Of a stretch of 64,000 nucleotides of DNA, positions 53,211-62,723 are shown piece by piece. The notes beneath the pieces were generated by a model that worked only from the letters and a program-made list of their open reading frames with translations, did no database searches and had not been told where the DNA came from. Source of the DNA: Marinitoga sp. 38H-ov (lineage in GTDB: Bacteria; Thermotogota; Thermotogae; Petrotogales; Petrotogaceae). The stretch's first letter is position 1; each line of letters starts with the position of its first letter. The position numbers and the translations under genes are program-made. The stretch covers positions 1 through 64,000 of the forward strand of contig NZ_LNGH01000002.1 in assembly GCF_011057715.1 (NCBI RefSeq). The letters run 5' to 3'.

Positions 53211-54155
53211 TTAATACCCCCACATGTTTTTTAATTCATCAGGTAGATTATTTGGATTATCAACATCTACAAATAAATTCATAAATTTATCTTCAAAAAT
53301 TTTTTTGCCTAATTCTGAATATATGAATTTTATAAATTCTATAGCATCTTTTTTATTATTTGCATTTTCTAATATTGTAAAACTATAATTAATTGCTTTT
53401 CCGTAAATTTTTGTTTTTTCACCATCTCTCGGGACTTCAACAAACACGTTTTTATAAATTTCATCAAATTTATTTGAAGATAAATTAATTTCATTTGGAA
53501 GATCAATATATTTCAAGTTACTTTGAATAGCATTTGATTTATATAAAAACGCATAATCAATTTCGTTTGCTTCTAAATAAGCGATGATATCTACAGATTT
53601 TTTTAATATCATTCTATTTTTAGAATTTATAAAGTTGTTATACAAACCGTTTAAATTATAATATTTTTCGGCTAATTGCAATGTCATTAATGTTCTATAT
53701 CCGCAAGGATCTAAATTAGGATTTGAATGTGAATAAATAACTCCCTTTTTAAAAATAATATTATACCAATTATCTTTGGTAATAATATCATTATATTTTG
53801 ATTTATCAGTATATGCTAAGACTATACTATTATTAGAAAAAATAATATTATATTTCGCATATTTAGGATATAAAAATTTAGGTATTAAAGAATAATCAGC
53901 AACAAAGGCTAGATCAGCATTTTGATTTAATTCAGAAATTTTCCTTACTAAAACAAGACTTCCTGAACTTACTAATCTAACATTAGTTTCAGGATGTATT
54001 TTTTCAAAATTATTTTTTAATTCATTTAATATGTTTGTTAATGACCCAGCATGAAAAATAACTAAATTATCCGAAAAAGAAATTATAGACAACATCAATA
54101 ATATTATGATAAATATTTTTTTATGAATATAATTTTTATGAATATTTCTTTCCAT
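53211..54155 (-). CDS. wtpA: WtpA-like tungstate/molybdate-binding protein
   Basis: This 314-residue exported protein has a membrane-spanning signal near residues 12-28. The mature part has VIFHAGSLTNILNEL, RLVSSGSLVLVRKISE, and SNPNLDPCGYRTLMTLQLAEKYY, the DPCGYR segment being characteristic of the WtpA branch studied in archaea rather than of ModA. This supports tungstate as preferred ligand, though molybdate also binds WtpA. Confidence 0.92.
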   Translation of the reverse strand: MERNIHKNYIHKKIFIIILLMLSIISFSDNLVIFHAGSLTNILNELKNNFEKIHPETNVRLVSSGSLVLVRKISELNQNADLAFVADYSLIPKFLYPKYAKYNIIFSNNSIVLAYTDKSKYNDIITKDNWYNIIFKKGVIYSHSNPNLDPCGYRTLMTLQLAEKYYNLNGLYNNFINSKNRMILKKSVDIIAYLEANEIDYAFLYKSNAIQSNLKYIDLPNEINLSSNKFDEIYKNVFVEVPRDGEKTKIYGKAINYSFTILENANNKKDAIEFIKFIYSELGKKIFEDKFMNLFVDVDNPNNLPDELKNMWGY

Positions 54156-54164
54156 TTTTCCTCC

Positions 54165-54617
54165 TTATACATTAAGTTTTTCGTTTATAAAAAATATTAC
54201 TTCATCACCAACTTTTATTTCTCCACCTTTTAATACTTTTAAAAATATACCTTCTAATGGCATAACGCACTTACCTATAGTTTGTGAAATTGCACATGAC
54301 GTATGGCATTCTTTTCCAATTTGCGTTATTTCTAATAATGTATCACCAATTTTTACCTTTGTGCCTATTGGAAGTTTATATATATCACCATTTTTTATAG
54401 TTATATTCTCAGCAAAATCACCATAATTTAATTCATAACCATATTTTCGCATTTTATCAATACTTTCTTCTGAAAGCATTGAAATTTGACGATGCCAATT
54501 ACCGGCATGGGCATCTCCCTCAATTCCCCAATTTTCTTTTAAAATAGCAAAATCAACATGCTCTTTAGTAACTCCTTTTTTCCTTGAAATATTTATTGAT
54601 ACTACATATGAATTCAT
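54165..54617 (-). CDS. MOSC-domain protein
   Basis: This 150-residue single MOSC domain has GIEGDAHAG, SEESIDKMRK, NYGDFAENITI, IGDTLLEITQIGKECHTSCAI and PLEGIFLKVLKGG. The conserved Cys in GKECHTSC is the likely sulfur-carrying residue. MOSC proteins handle sulfur for, or carry, pterin-metal cofactors. It heads the tungsten/molybdenum operon behind a good promoter. Adjacent ATGs at 54620 and 54617 are both possible; GGGGGG spacing favours 54617. Confidence 0.9.
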   Translation of the reverse strand: MNSYVVSINISRKKGVTKEHVDFAILKENWGIEGDAHAGNWHRQISMLSEESIDKMRKYGYELNYGDFAENITIKNGDIYKLPIGTKVKIGDTLLEITQIGKECHTSCAISQTIGKCVMPLEGIFLKVLKGGEIKVGDEVIFFINEKLNV

Positions 54618-54643
54618 CATAATTCCCCCCTTATAAATAAAAC

Positions 54644-54672
54644 TTTATATTTTACTGAAAAGAAATTTTCAA
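54644..54672 (-). promoter_or_regulatory. Promoter of the MOSC-wtp-moa operon
   Basis: On the - strand, TTGAAA (54667-54672) and TATAAA (54644-54649) are separated by 17 bp, about 25 bases before the MOSC start. Confidence 0.6.
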
Positions 54673-54770
54673 GAAAATTATATCACTTTTCATTTTTTTT
54701 ACAAAACCCGGAATTTTTATTTCTCATAGATTAAATTAATAATAATCTTCATTTTTTTGTTATTTTATTG

Positions 54771-54776
54771 TATAAT
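54771..54776 (+). promoter_or_regulatory. -10 element of the moeA operon
   Basis: TATAAT lies 30 bases before the TTG start of the MoeA-PBP gene. The -35 (TTCATT, 17 bp upstream) is weak. Confidence 0.45.
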
Positions 54777-54805
54777 TTAAATAAAATAAAATAGGGGGGA
54801 TTTTT

Positions 54806-56722
54806 TTGAAAAGGAGATTTTATCTTAATAAAAAAGATTTAGAAGAATCTATTTCAGTATATTTTAAAGAGCTAAAAGATTATTTTTCTAAAGATGAATT
54901 AGAATATATAAATACAAGAGAAGGGATGAATAGAATTACAGCGTTACCTATATTTGCAAATGAAAATGTTCCTTCGTATAATAGTAGTGCTATGGATGGA
55001 ATAGCTGTTGTAAGCAAAAAAACATATGGAACTAATGAATCAAACCCTATTATTTTAGAAAAAGAAAAAGATTTTAAGTATATAAACACTGGGTACCCCA
55101 TTAATAATCCATATGACAGTGTTATTATGATTGAAAATATAGAGATAATTGATGATGAGCATGTTCAAATAAGAAATAGCGTTTATCCGTATAAAGATGT
55201 GAGAAAAGTCGGGGAAGATATTTGTAAAGGTGAAATGCTGTTTCCAAGATACCATACATTAACAGCTGCTGATATCTCATTTTTAATGATGGCTAAGGTT
55301 TTTGAAATTCCAGTAATAAAAAAAATGAAAATATTATTAATACCAACTGGTAATGAAATAGTTAAACCCGAAGAATTAACGGAAGGTTTCCAAATACCAG
55401 AAACAAATTCCTTAATGATAAAAAACTATTTAGAACAGCTTAATGCAATTGTTGATGTAAATGAAATACTTTCTGATGATTTAGAAATAATAAAAAGTAC
55501 AATTTTTGAAAAAATAAAAGAATATGATTTAATTCTTTTAAATGCTGGATCTTCAGCAGGTTCAAAGGATTTTACATATCATGCAATAAATGATCTTGGA
55601 AAGGTTATCATTCATGGGATTAACATAAAACCAGGAAAACCAGCTGTATTAGGTATAGTAAATGAAAAACCTGTTATAGGATTACCAGGTTTTCCTGTAT
55701 CTTGTAATATTATTATGGAAGATATAGTAAAACCATTACTATTAAATAAAACAAAATATGAAATATATTATGATAATGAAAAAATTGAAGGAATTTCTGC
55801 TAAAAGAATACATTCTTCGATAACTGAAAAAGAATATTTAAGAGTTGGTGTTGGAAAAGTAGAGAATAATTATATAGCAATACCTTTAAAAAGAGGTGCC
55901 GCTAACATTTCTTCAATTTCTAATCAAGATGGTATTGTTTTTATTGATAAAGGTGTAGAGGTTGTTGAAGATGGGGATGAACTATTTATTCATTTAAGAA
56001 GAAGCAAAAGCATAATAGATAATAATATATTAATTACAGGTAGTCATGATTTGTTATTAGATTTATTAGCAGATTTTATAAAAAAGTATGATAAGGATAT
56101 AAATATTGTATCTGCGAATGTAGGAAGTTTAGGAGGTATTTTATCAATTGCTAAGGGATATGCACATATGGCAGGTATGCATTTGCTTGATCCAGAAACT
56201 GGGGAATACAACATTTCTTATATAAAAGAATATATGGATAATTTTAAATTAATGAATTTATCATATAGAGAACAAGGGTTTATAATTCAAAAAGGGAACC
56301 CAAAAAATATTAAAGACTTTGAAGATTTAACTAAAGACGGGGTAAGGTATATTAATAGACAAAAAACTGCAGGAACAAGAATATTATTAGATTATTACCT
56401 TGATAAAAAAGATATTTCTCCTAAAAAAATACATGGTTATTCAGATGAAGAATATTCACATGTAAATCTAGCTTTGAAAATAAAAAAAGATATGGCAGAT
56501 GTGGGTTTAGGTATTAAGGCAGCTGCAAATATATATGATCTTGATTTTGTACCAATAGCATTAGAACGATATGATTTACTAATTCATGAGAGCTTTATAA
56601 ATGATAAAAGATTTGAATTAATTATGAATATAATTACTTCTAAGGAATTTAAAGAAGAAGCATATAATCTTGGTGGATATATATTAAAAGATACAGGGAA
56701 AATATGGGAGGTAGTATTATGA
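54806..56722 (+). CDS. moeA: MoeA fused to a periplasmic-binding-protein-like domain
   Basis: This 638-residue protein starts with TTG after GGGGGGA; no ATG is near. Residues 1-~400 are MoeA: NSSAMDGIAV, LIPTGNEIV, LLNAGSSAGSKDFT and NIKPGKPAVLGIVN then VIGLPGFPVSCNI. Residues ~410-638 form a PBP-like domain: ILITGSHDLLLDLL, AGMHLLDPETGEYN and RQKTAGTRILLDYYL, as in the MoeA/LysR-substrate-domain fusions of archaea and anaerobes. The second domain may sense or hold oxyanion or cofactor for insertion. Followed by a separate moeA. Confidence 0.93.
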   Translation: MKRRFYLNKKDLEESISVYFKELKDYFSKDELEYINTREGMNRITALPIFANENVPSYNSSAMDGIAVVSKKTYGTNESNPIILEKEKDFKYINTGYPINNPYDSVIMIENIEIIDDEHVQIRNSVYPYKDVRKVGEDICKGEMLFPRYHTLTAADISFLMMAKVFEIPVIKKMKILLIPTGNEIVKPEELTEGFQIPETNSLMIKNYLEQLNAIVDVNEILSDDLEIIKSTIFEKIKEYDLILLNAGSSAGSKDFTYHAINDLGKVIIHGINIKPGKPAVLGIVNEKPVIGLPGFPVSCNIIMEDIVKPLLLNKTKYEIYYDNEKIEGISAKRIHSSITEKEYLRVGVGKVENNYIAIPLKRGAANISSISNQDGIVFIDKGVEVVEDGDELFIHLRRSKSIIDNNILITGSHDLLLDLLADFIKKYDKDINIVSANVGSLGGILSIAKGYAHMAGMHLLDPETGEYNISYIKEYMDNFKLMNLSYREQGFIIQKGNPKNIKDFEDLTKDGVRYINRQKTAGTRILLDYYLDKKDISPKKIHGYSDEEYSHVNLALKIKKDMADVGLGIKAAANIYDLDFVPIALERYDLLIHESFINDKRFELIMNIITSKEFKEEAYNLGGYILKDTGKIWEVVL

Positions 56723-57948
56723 AAAAAAGATTTCAAGTGTTTGTACCTAGATACGAGGTTTATAATAATTTTATTAATAATTTAGATATAAGAACTAAAG
56801 TAATTGAAATAAATACTGAAGACGCATTAGGGTATGCAAGTGCAGAAAATATATATTCACCTGAAAATTTGCCTGGTTTTGATAAATCTACAGTTGATGG
56901 ATATGCGGTATTTGCAGAAGATACCTTTGGATCTAGAGACGGTAATCCAGCATTTTTAAAAATTGCCGGAGAAGTACTAATGGGTGAAAATTATTTTGGT
57001 GAAATAAAATCTGGAGAGTGTGTAAAAATACCAACTGGTGGAATGTTACCGAAAGGTGCAAATGCTGTTGTTATGGTTGAAAATACAAAGGAATTTGGAA
57101 AACGAGTGGAAATATATAAATCTGTAGCTCCAGGAGAAAACGTATTATCAAAAGATGAAGATGTAAAAAAAGATGCTATAGTATTAAACAAAGGAGAAAA
57201 AATAAATATTGGTCATATACATAATTTAATGAGCTTAGGCATAACAAAGATAAAAGTATATAAAAAACCAACAGTTTGTATTGTTCCCACAGGAGATGAA
57301 GTAGTAGAACCAACTAAAAAAAGAGTTAAAACACAAATTAGGGATGGGAATTCATATACTTTAATGTCATGGTTAAAGAGTTTTGGATTTGAAGTTAAAA
57401 GATATGGGTTGATAAAAGATGACCCTGATGAATTTAAAGAAGGTGTAAATTGGGGATTAGAAAATGGAGATGTAGTAGTTATATCTGGAGGAAGTTCACT
57501 AGGAGCAAGAGATTATTCTTTATCTACAATAGAGCATTTTGGAGAAGTTTTGTATAATGGAGTTCAGGTTAAACCAGGGAAACCAGTTATTTTCGGAAAA
57601 ACAAATGAAAAAGTGATATTAGGGTTACCTGGTAATCCGACCTCTTTTATTGTAAGTTCATTTTTGTTTTTATTTCCTACACTAAAGAAAATCTCTGGGC
57701 ATAATGTCTTTATTCCAGAACCAGACTTTTTTGTTAAAATTACAACAAATGTTCCAACTGCACAAGGTAGAGAAAGGTTCATATTTGTAAAATTAGAAAA
57801 AAAAGGCAATGAAGTTTTAGCTCATCCTATTTTAGGAGAATCTGGAATAGCATCCCCGTTTAGAATGGCAGATGGAATTGTGAGAATTCCGTTAGGAAAA
57901 GAAGGATTATATAAAGATGAACTATGTGAATTTTATTCATGGAGATGA
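56719..57948 (+). CDS. moeA: Molybdopterin molybdenumtransferase MoeA
   Basis: This 409-residue stand-alone MoeA has DKSTVDGYAV, IPTGGMLPKGANAVVMVE, CIVPTGDEVVEP, VVISGGSSLGARDYS and VQVKPGKPVIFGK then VILGLPGNPTSF. The start at 56719 has GGGAGGT upstream and lies just before the end of the fused moeA. Two MoeA types in one operon may split tungsten and molybdenum insertion, an inference. Confidence 0.94.
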   Translation: MKKRFQVFVPRYEVYNNFINNLDIRTKVIEINTEDALGYASAENIYSPENLPGFDKSTVDGYAVFAEDTFGSRDGNPAFLKIAGEVLMGENYFGEIKSGECVKIPTGGMLPKGANAVVMVENTKEFGKRVEIYKSVAPGENVLSKDEDVKKDAIVLNKGEKINIGHIHNLMSLGITKIKVYKKPTVCIVPTGDEVVEPTKKRVKTQIRDGNSYTLMSWLKSFGFEVKRYGLIKDDPDEFKEGVNWGLENGDVVVISGGSSLGARDYSLSTIEHFGEVLYNGVQVKPGKPVIFGKTNEKVILGLPGNPTSFIVSSFLFLFPTLKKISGHNVFIPEPDFFVKITTNVPTAQGRERFIFVKLEKKGNEVLAHPILGESGIASPFRMADGIVRIPLGKEGLYKDELCEFYSWR

Positions 57949-57952
57949 TAAA

Positions 57953-59029
57953 ATGAAAGAATATAATTTTATTATGAAATCAGGAGAATTAATATTAAGA
58001 CCAAAAAACGATTTAAAAAAAGTATATATCGAATTATCTTCTAGATGTAATCTTGACTGTCCGATGTGTTTTAAAAATACATTTACCGATGAAGAAGGAT
58101 TTATGTCAAAAAAAACCTTTGATAAAATATTGTTTGATTTAAAAGAATTTCCAGAAGTAGAACATATTATTTTTGGAGGAATTGGAGAATGTTCAATGAA
58201 TCCGCATTTTTGGGATATGATAAAAAAAGTTAAAGATGATGGATACATGATTACTATAACCTCAAATGGATATTTGTTGAATATAGAAAATATAATTGAT
58301 TTAAAAGTAGATGAGTTAGTTATTTCTGTAGAGACAGGTGATGTTGGTCATCCAAGTTTTAAATATGTAGAAAAATTATTAAAGGAAATATCTGAGTTAA
58401 AAAATAAAAGAAATACAGGGAAACCAGCTATATCCATAGAAACCGTTTTAACTAAAGAAAATTATGAAGATTTTGGGAAAATAGTTAAATCTTTACTTCC
58501 GTATGGAGTTAGAAAAGTAGTTATATCTAATCTTTTGCCAGTATATGAAAATTTTGTTGGTCTTGAACTATATAATGACGATAATAAAGAAAAAGATATA
58601 AAAATAAGAAAATTAATATCAAATGCAGTTACTGCAAAAGTTAGTGCAGTAATTCCAAATTTTAAATTAAAAACTGAGAGAAATTGTAATTTCATAGAAA
58701 AAAATGCGACAGTAATTAGATGGGATGGGGAAATTGTTCCATGCTATAGATTTTTGCATGATGGGGGGGAATATGTATATGGACAGAAGAAAGAAATAAA
58801 ATACTATTCATTTGGAAATGTAAATAAGGAGTCTTTATCTGAAATATGGACTTCAAAGGATTATACATGGTTTAGATATAAAGTGAAGAATTCTTTATAC
58901 CCATCATGTACAGATTGTGATTTGAAAGACGGATGTCAATTTATTGAAACTACTGAGAGAGATTGTTGGGGAAATGAACCATCATGTTCAGATTGCTTGT
59001 GGTGGAGGAATATTATAATGTGTCCATGA
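57953..59029 (+). CDS. Tungsten-oxidoreductase radical SAM maturase (Cmo-like)
   Basis: This 358-residue radical SAM/SPASM protein has CNLDCPMC near residue 35, IIFGGIGECSMNPHFWDMIKK and a cysteine-rich C-terminus (CTDCDLKDGC, ERDCWGNEPSCSDCLWW). It resembles the maturase found beside aldehyde:ferredoxin oxidoreductases (TIGR04317, cmo). The ATG at 57953 follows GGAGATG; upstream in-frame codons overlap moeA. No AOR gene is in the window, so its substrate enzyme must be elsewhere. Confidence 0.88.
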   Translation: MKEYNFIMKSGELILRPKNDLKKVYIELSSRCNLDCPMCFKNTFTDEEGFMSKKTFDKILFDLKEFPEVEHIIFGGIGECSMNPHFWDMIKKVKDDGYMITITSNGYLLNIENIIDLKVDELVISVETGDVGHPSFKYVEKLLKEISELKNKRNTGKPAISIETVLTKENYEDFGKIVKSLLPYGVRKVVISNLLPVYENFVGLELYNDDNKEKDIKIRKLISNAVTAKVSAVIPNFKLKTERNCNFIEKNATVIRWDGEIVPCYRFLHDGGEYVYGQKKEIKYYSFGNVNKESLSEIWTSKDYTWFRYKVKNSLYPSCTDCDLKDGCQFIETTERDCWGNEPSCSDCLWWRNIIMCP

Positions 59030-60367
59030 TTAATGTTTATTTTTTCTTTTGTTTTGATACATTATTTTATCTGCCTTAGATATTAATGAATCAATAGTTT
59101 CATTTTCATTGTATTCAATAAAACCAATGCTAACATTAATTGGAAGATTTTCGCTTTTACTTATATTTGCCAATTCAAATTTAATATTTTTTTCTATTCT
59201 TTTTGCGCTTTCTATATTACAATCATATAAACCAACAAAAAATTCATCACCACCATAACGGGCTAAAATATCTGATTTTCTAATATTTTTTTTAATTATT
59301 TTAGAAACAGTAATAATTATCTTATCCCCAATAGAATGTCCAAAATTATCATTTATATATTTTAAATTATCTATATCAATAAAACCTATAATAAGAGGTT
59401 TATTTTTTCTTTGTGATAAAAAAATTAAATGATTTAATAGTTCAAACCCCATCCTTCTATTATATACTTTTGTTAAAGAATCTAATGAAGCTAATCTTTT
59501 TAATTCAATATTTTTTAATTGCAGCTCTTTTGTTTTTTGATTTATTATTTTTTTCATAATGATTACAATAATAATTAAAAATAGAAAAACTATAGTAGAT
59601 ATAATTAAAAACGCATATATCCAATCGTTTGAATTTTCTTTTAAATATTTTTTGGTAATTAAATAGTAAACAGAATTTTCATTATTTTTTAATTCTCTCA
59701 AATTTTTATCGATTTTTTCTATTATATTTTTCAAATTCTTATTATGATAAATAATGTACAAATCTATAATATAGAATTCTAGGGGAGTTTCTTTGATCCC
59801 TTTTTTTTCATAAAAGTAATTTCCAATATAATAATCAAAAACACCTGCCGAAATTTCTTTTGTTAATATCGCTTTGAAGATATCAGAATAATTATCATAT
59901 TCAACAAATTCAATATTTAATCCCATAGTTTTAGCTATATTTTTTAAACCATTTGGACCTTCATAATATATATCTTTTTTAAGTACCCCCACCTTTTTAT
60001 TATTTATATCTAAAAATGAAAATATTTTTGAATCTTCTAATACAAAAACTCCGCCTCTTGAATTTATAAACGGTATTTTGTTATATTCAAATTTTTCATC
60101 TCTTTCTTTAGTATAACCAACACCTAACATTATATCGATATCTTCATTTTTTAATAATTCAAAACATTTTTCAAAAGTTGTATATTTATATTCTAAATGA
60201 ATATCTTCTTTTTTAGCTATAAAATTTAGTATTTCTGGTAATACTCCTTTAATTTCATTTTTTTCATTAATAATAATTGGTGGATATTCATATATACCAA
60301 CTCTCAGAGTAACACTAAATGATAGTGTAACAATTAAAGTGAAAATCAACATAAATATTCTTGTCAT
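59030..60367 (-). CDS. Periplasmic sensor diguanylate cyclase (SBP_bac_3-GGDEF)
   Basis: This ~445-residue protein has a signal or first helix at residues 1-20, a periplasmic solute-binding-like sensor (RVGIYEYPPIIINEKNEIKG to about residue 240), one membrane helix (ALLIISTIVFLFLII region), a short coiled linker and a GGDEF domain. The active site ARYGGDEFF is intact and an inhibitory I-site RKSD lies five residues before it. It should make c-di-GMP in response to an extracellular small molecule. The ATG at 60367 follows GGAGTG. Co-transcribed after a PLD-like gene. Confidence 0.92.
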   Translation of the reverse strand: MTRIFMLIFTLIVTLSFSVTLRVGIYEYPPIIINEKNEIKGVLPEILNFIAKKEDIHLEYKYTTFEKCFELLKNEDIDIMLGVGYTKERDEKFEYNKIPFINSRGGVFVLEDSKIFSFLDINNKKVGVLKKDIYYEGPNGLKNIAKTMGLNIEFVEYDNYSDIFKAILTKEISAGVFDYYIGNYFYEKKGIKETPLEFYIIDLYIIYHNKNLKNIIEKIDKNLRELKNNENSVYYLITKKYLKENSNDWIYAFLIISTIVFLFLIIIVIIMKKIINQKTKELQLKNIELKRLASLDSLTKVYNRRMGFELLNHLIFLSQRKNKPLIIGFIDIDNLKYINDNFGHSIGDKIIITVSKIIKKNIRKSDILARYGGDEFFVGLYDCNIESAKRIEKNIKFELANISKSENLPINVSIGFIEYNENETIDSLISKADKIMYQNKRKNKH

Positions 60368-60371
60368 AATA

Positions 60372-61280
60372 TCACTCCATATAGTTTTCATTCCATAATA
60401 AATTAAATAAATCATATAATTTTCTATTTAATAAATTATTTGTTGAAATAAAAATATATTCATCATTTTTTTCTCTAGCCCTATAAGTTAAATTATAACT
60501 ACCAATTAATATTCCTTTTTCATTTAATAAAATTTTTAAATGCATATTTCCATTAAGTTTTAATATTTTATATTCTATCCCTTTTAAAAACTTTATATTC
60601 GAAAAATTGTTAAAATTCCATTTATCTGCTATAATTTTCACTTCAATATTTTTAGATGACAATTTTTCCAAATCATACAATATTCTTCCATCGGTAAAAG
60701 AAAAGGTAAAAACATATAAATATTTTTTTGTAGTGTTTATAAAATTTTCCATTTCATAATATATATTTTTTGATGGACCAGTAATAAATTTAATTTTTCC
60801 TAAATCATCTGATTTTACATTTTTACTTATAATTCTTTTTTTATTACCAAAGTATCCAGCCTCAAAGTTTTGAAATTCTTTTAAAAACAAATTAACAATA
60901 TTTATATCTTCTGAGTATATAAAAATATTTATATCTTCAAAAATACTACCTGTTGTAAAATTTCCTGTACCAAATAAAACACTTTTATTATTAAAAATAA
61001 TAAATTTTTCATGTAAGTATCCTTCAAAATTTTTATCAGGTAGTATAAAATCACTTTTAAAATTCATCATTTCATATTCAACAAAACCATGAGTTTTATT
61101 ATTGTCTAATACATCAATAAAAGGTTTATTAATACTTAAAGAAACAAATTTTATATCATCTGATATAAGACTTTTTTCTTTTATAAATTCGTATAATTCA
61201 TATGATGGAGTAACAAAAAACTTATATGAAAAAGTTAAACTAAAGATTAATAAATAAATTATAATAATTAAAATTCTCAT
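60372..61280 (-). CDS. Exported PLD-like protein
   Basis: This 302-residue protein has an N-terminal signal (residues 1-18) and two PLD motifs: YLHEKFIIFNN followed by GTGNFTTGS, and NMHLKILLNEK followed by GSYNLTYR. Both have His and Lys; the Asp of HKD is not kept in the usual place. Probably a secreted or membrane-attached phosphodiesterase. Four bases separate it from the cyclase gene start. Confidence 0.85.
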   Translation of the reverse strand: MRILIIIIYLLIFSLTFSYKFFVTPSYELYEFIKEKSLISDDIKFVSLSINKPFIDVLDNNKTHGFVEYEMMNFKSDFILPDKNFEGYLHEKFIIFNNKSVLFGTGNFTTGSIFEDINIFIYSEDINIVNLFLKEFQNFEAGYFGNKKRIISKNVKSDDLGKIKFITGPSKNIYYEMENFINTTKKYLYVFTFSFTDGRILYDLEKLSSKNIEVKIIADKWNFNNFSNIKFLKGIEYKILKLNGNMHLKILLNEKGILIGSYNLTYRAREKNDEYIFISTNNLLNRKLYDLFNLLWNENYME

Positions 61281-61370
61281 AATATCACCCGAAACTATTT
61301 AAATTATATCAGAAAAAACATTGATATAATTATATGTAATTTTAGAATATATATAAAGTATTTTAAAGAA

Positions 61371-61400
61371 AAAAACATCCAAAACAAAATAGATGTTTTT
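61371..61400 (-). terminator. Terminator after the hemolysin III gene
   Basis: AAAAACATC and GATGTTTTT pair across a 12-nt A-rich loop, with U-rich sequence following on the - strand. Confidence 0.6.
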
Positions 61401-61407
61401 TTCTTTA

Positions 61408-62073
61408 TTAATTAAGAACATAAAAAAATACTGCTATAAAATGTGAAATGCTACCACCTAAAACAAACAAATGCCATATCATGTGGCCGTATGGTAATTT
61501 TCTCCATACATAAAATATTGCTCCTATAGTATACAATAATCCTCCTATAATTAACCATAAAATCCCACCAAAAGGTAATAATGATACTAAAGGCTTAATA
61601 GCAAATATTATTATCCATCCCATTGCAATATATAAAAGTGTTGATAATATTCTAAATCTTTTAACAAAAAAAGGTTTTAGAGAAATACCTATAATTGCAA
61701 GTACCCATACAGTAATAAAAATAGTCCAACCAATTTTTCCATTTAAGGTTACAAGAGTAAAAGGAGTATATGTACCAGCAATTAATAAGTATATAGCAGA
61801 GTGATCTATTATTTCGAGTATGTGCTTAATTTTTTTATTTTGAATACTATGATATAATGTTGATGCTAAATACAAAAGAAATAAACTAATTCCATATATA
61901 GTCACACTAAAAGTTTGTAAGGAATTTCCTTTTAAAACAGAAAATATTATCAATATTATTAAACCAACAAAGCTTAATATTGCACCAATACCATGAGTGA
62001 TAGAGTTAGCAACTTCTTCACCTAACGTATATTTTTCATTATTATCAAGATCTCTTATTTTCTTCACCTTCAA
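61408..62073 (-). CDS. Hemolysin III/PAQR-family membrane protein
   Basis: This 221-residue protein with seven hydrophobic helices has the family motifs NSITHGIGA, STLYHS, DHSAIYLLIAGTYTPF and GHMIWHLFVLGGSISHF. The His and Asp residues form a predicted zinc site inside the membrane, as in PAQR receptors and alkaline ceramidase-like enzymes. Function in bacteria is uncertain. It follows mgsA directly. Confidence 0.92.
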   Translation of the reverse strand: MKVKKIRDLDNNEKYTLGEEVANSITHGIGAILSFVGLIILIIFSVLKGNSLQTFSVTIYGISLFLLYLASTLYHSIQNKKIKHILEIIDHSAIYLLIAGTYTPFTLVTLNGKIGWTIFITVWVLAIIGISLKPFFVKRFRILSTLLYIAMGWIIIFAIKPLVSLLPFGGILWLIIGGLLYTIGAIFYVWRKLPYGHMIWHLFVLGGSISHFIAVFFYVLN

Positions 62074-62451
62074 TCATTTAATTTTTTTTTCAATTTCTAA
62101 TACTAATCCTTCAGCTGTTGCTAAATTTGTTGCAAGAGGAATATTATGCACATCACAAACTCTCATTAAAGCTGAAACATCTGGTTCATGTGGTTGAGCC
62201 GTAAGTGGATCCCTTAAAAAAATAACAAAATCCATATTTCCAGAAGTAATAAGAGCTCCTATTTGTAAATCTCCACCATATGGGCCTGAAGCAAATTTCG
62301 TAACTTTTAGACCTACTTTTTCTTCTATCAAAGCTCCTGTTGAACTTGTAGCGTACAAATTACATTCCATAAAAACATGTTTCCATTCTTTAACAAACAT
62401 TACTAAATCTAATTTCTTTTTATCATGCGCAATTAGAGCAACATTAATCAT
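62074..62451 (-). CDS. mgsA: Methylglyoxal synthase
   Basis: This 125-residue enzyme converts dihydroxyacetone phosphate to methylglyoxal and phosphate. Key motifs are [33 protein letters not shown] and [14 protein letters not shown], which contain the catalytic Asp and His residues. It lies upstream of the hemolysin III gene with no gap. Confidence 0.95.
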   Translation of the reverse strand: MINVALIAHDKKKLDLVMFVKEWKHVFMECNLYATSSTGALIEEKVGLKVTKFASGPYGGDLQIGALITSGNMDFVIFLRDPLTAQPHEPDVSALMRVCDVHNIPLATNLATAEGLVLEIEKKIK

Positions 62452-62516
62452 ATTTTTACCTCCATATTTAAATAATTATTGTTTAAATTATATCATATTT
62501 TAGAAAAAAATAGTTT

Positions 62517-62546
62517 ATTTTATGACTAAATATTATGACATAAAAT
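62517..62546. repeat. Inverted repeat in the mgsA/ferritin-like intergenic region
   Basis: ATTTTATG and CATAAAAT flank a 14-nt spacer. In this AT-rich spacer it may be chance, but it lies between divergent genes where an operator could be. I see nothing else definite in 62452-62640. Confidence 0.25.
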
Positions 62547-62647
62547 TCCATTAAAATCATAAATATTTTTTATTCAAATCATATTTTAGATTATTAATAA
62601 AATAAAATCTTATTTATTGTTTAATTTTGTTATTATTTTAATTTTGA

Positions 62648-62653
62648 TATAAT
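62648..62653 (+). promoter_or_regulatory. -10 element before the ferritin-like gene
   Basis: TATAAT occurs 71 bases before the start; a T-rich -35 (TTTTGT) is 17 bp upstream. The leader is long and AT-rich without obvious structure. Confidence 0.4.
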
Positions 62654-62723
62654 ATAAAAATATGATAAAATTGTTTTGTAGCATTAAAAAAAATTTAAAT
62701 AAAAAGTTCAAGGGGGGAATTAT

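Noticed and set aside
54621-54805. Moco/Tuco riboswitch in the divergent cofactor region
   Set aside because: There is room, but I see no G+C-rich conserved stems; promoters and AT-rich sequence account for the region.
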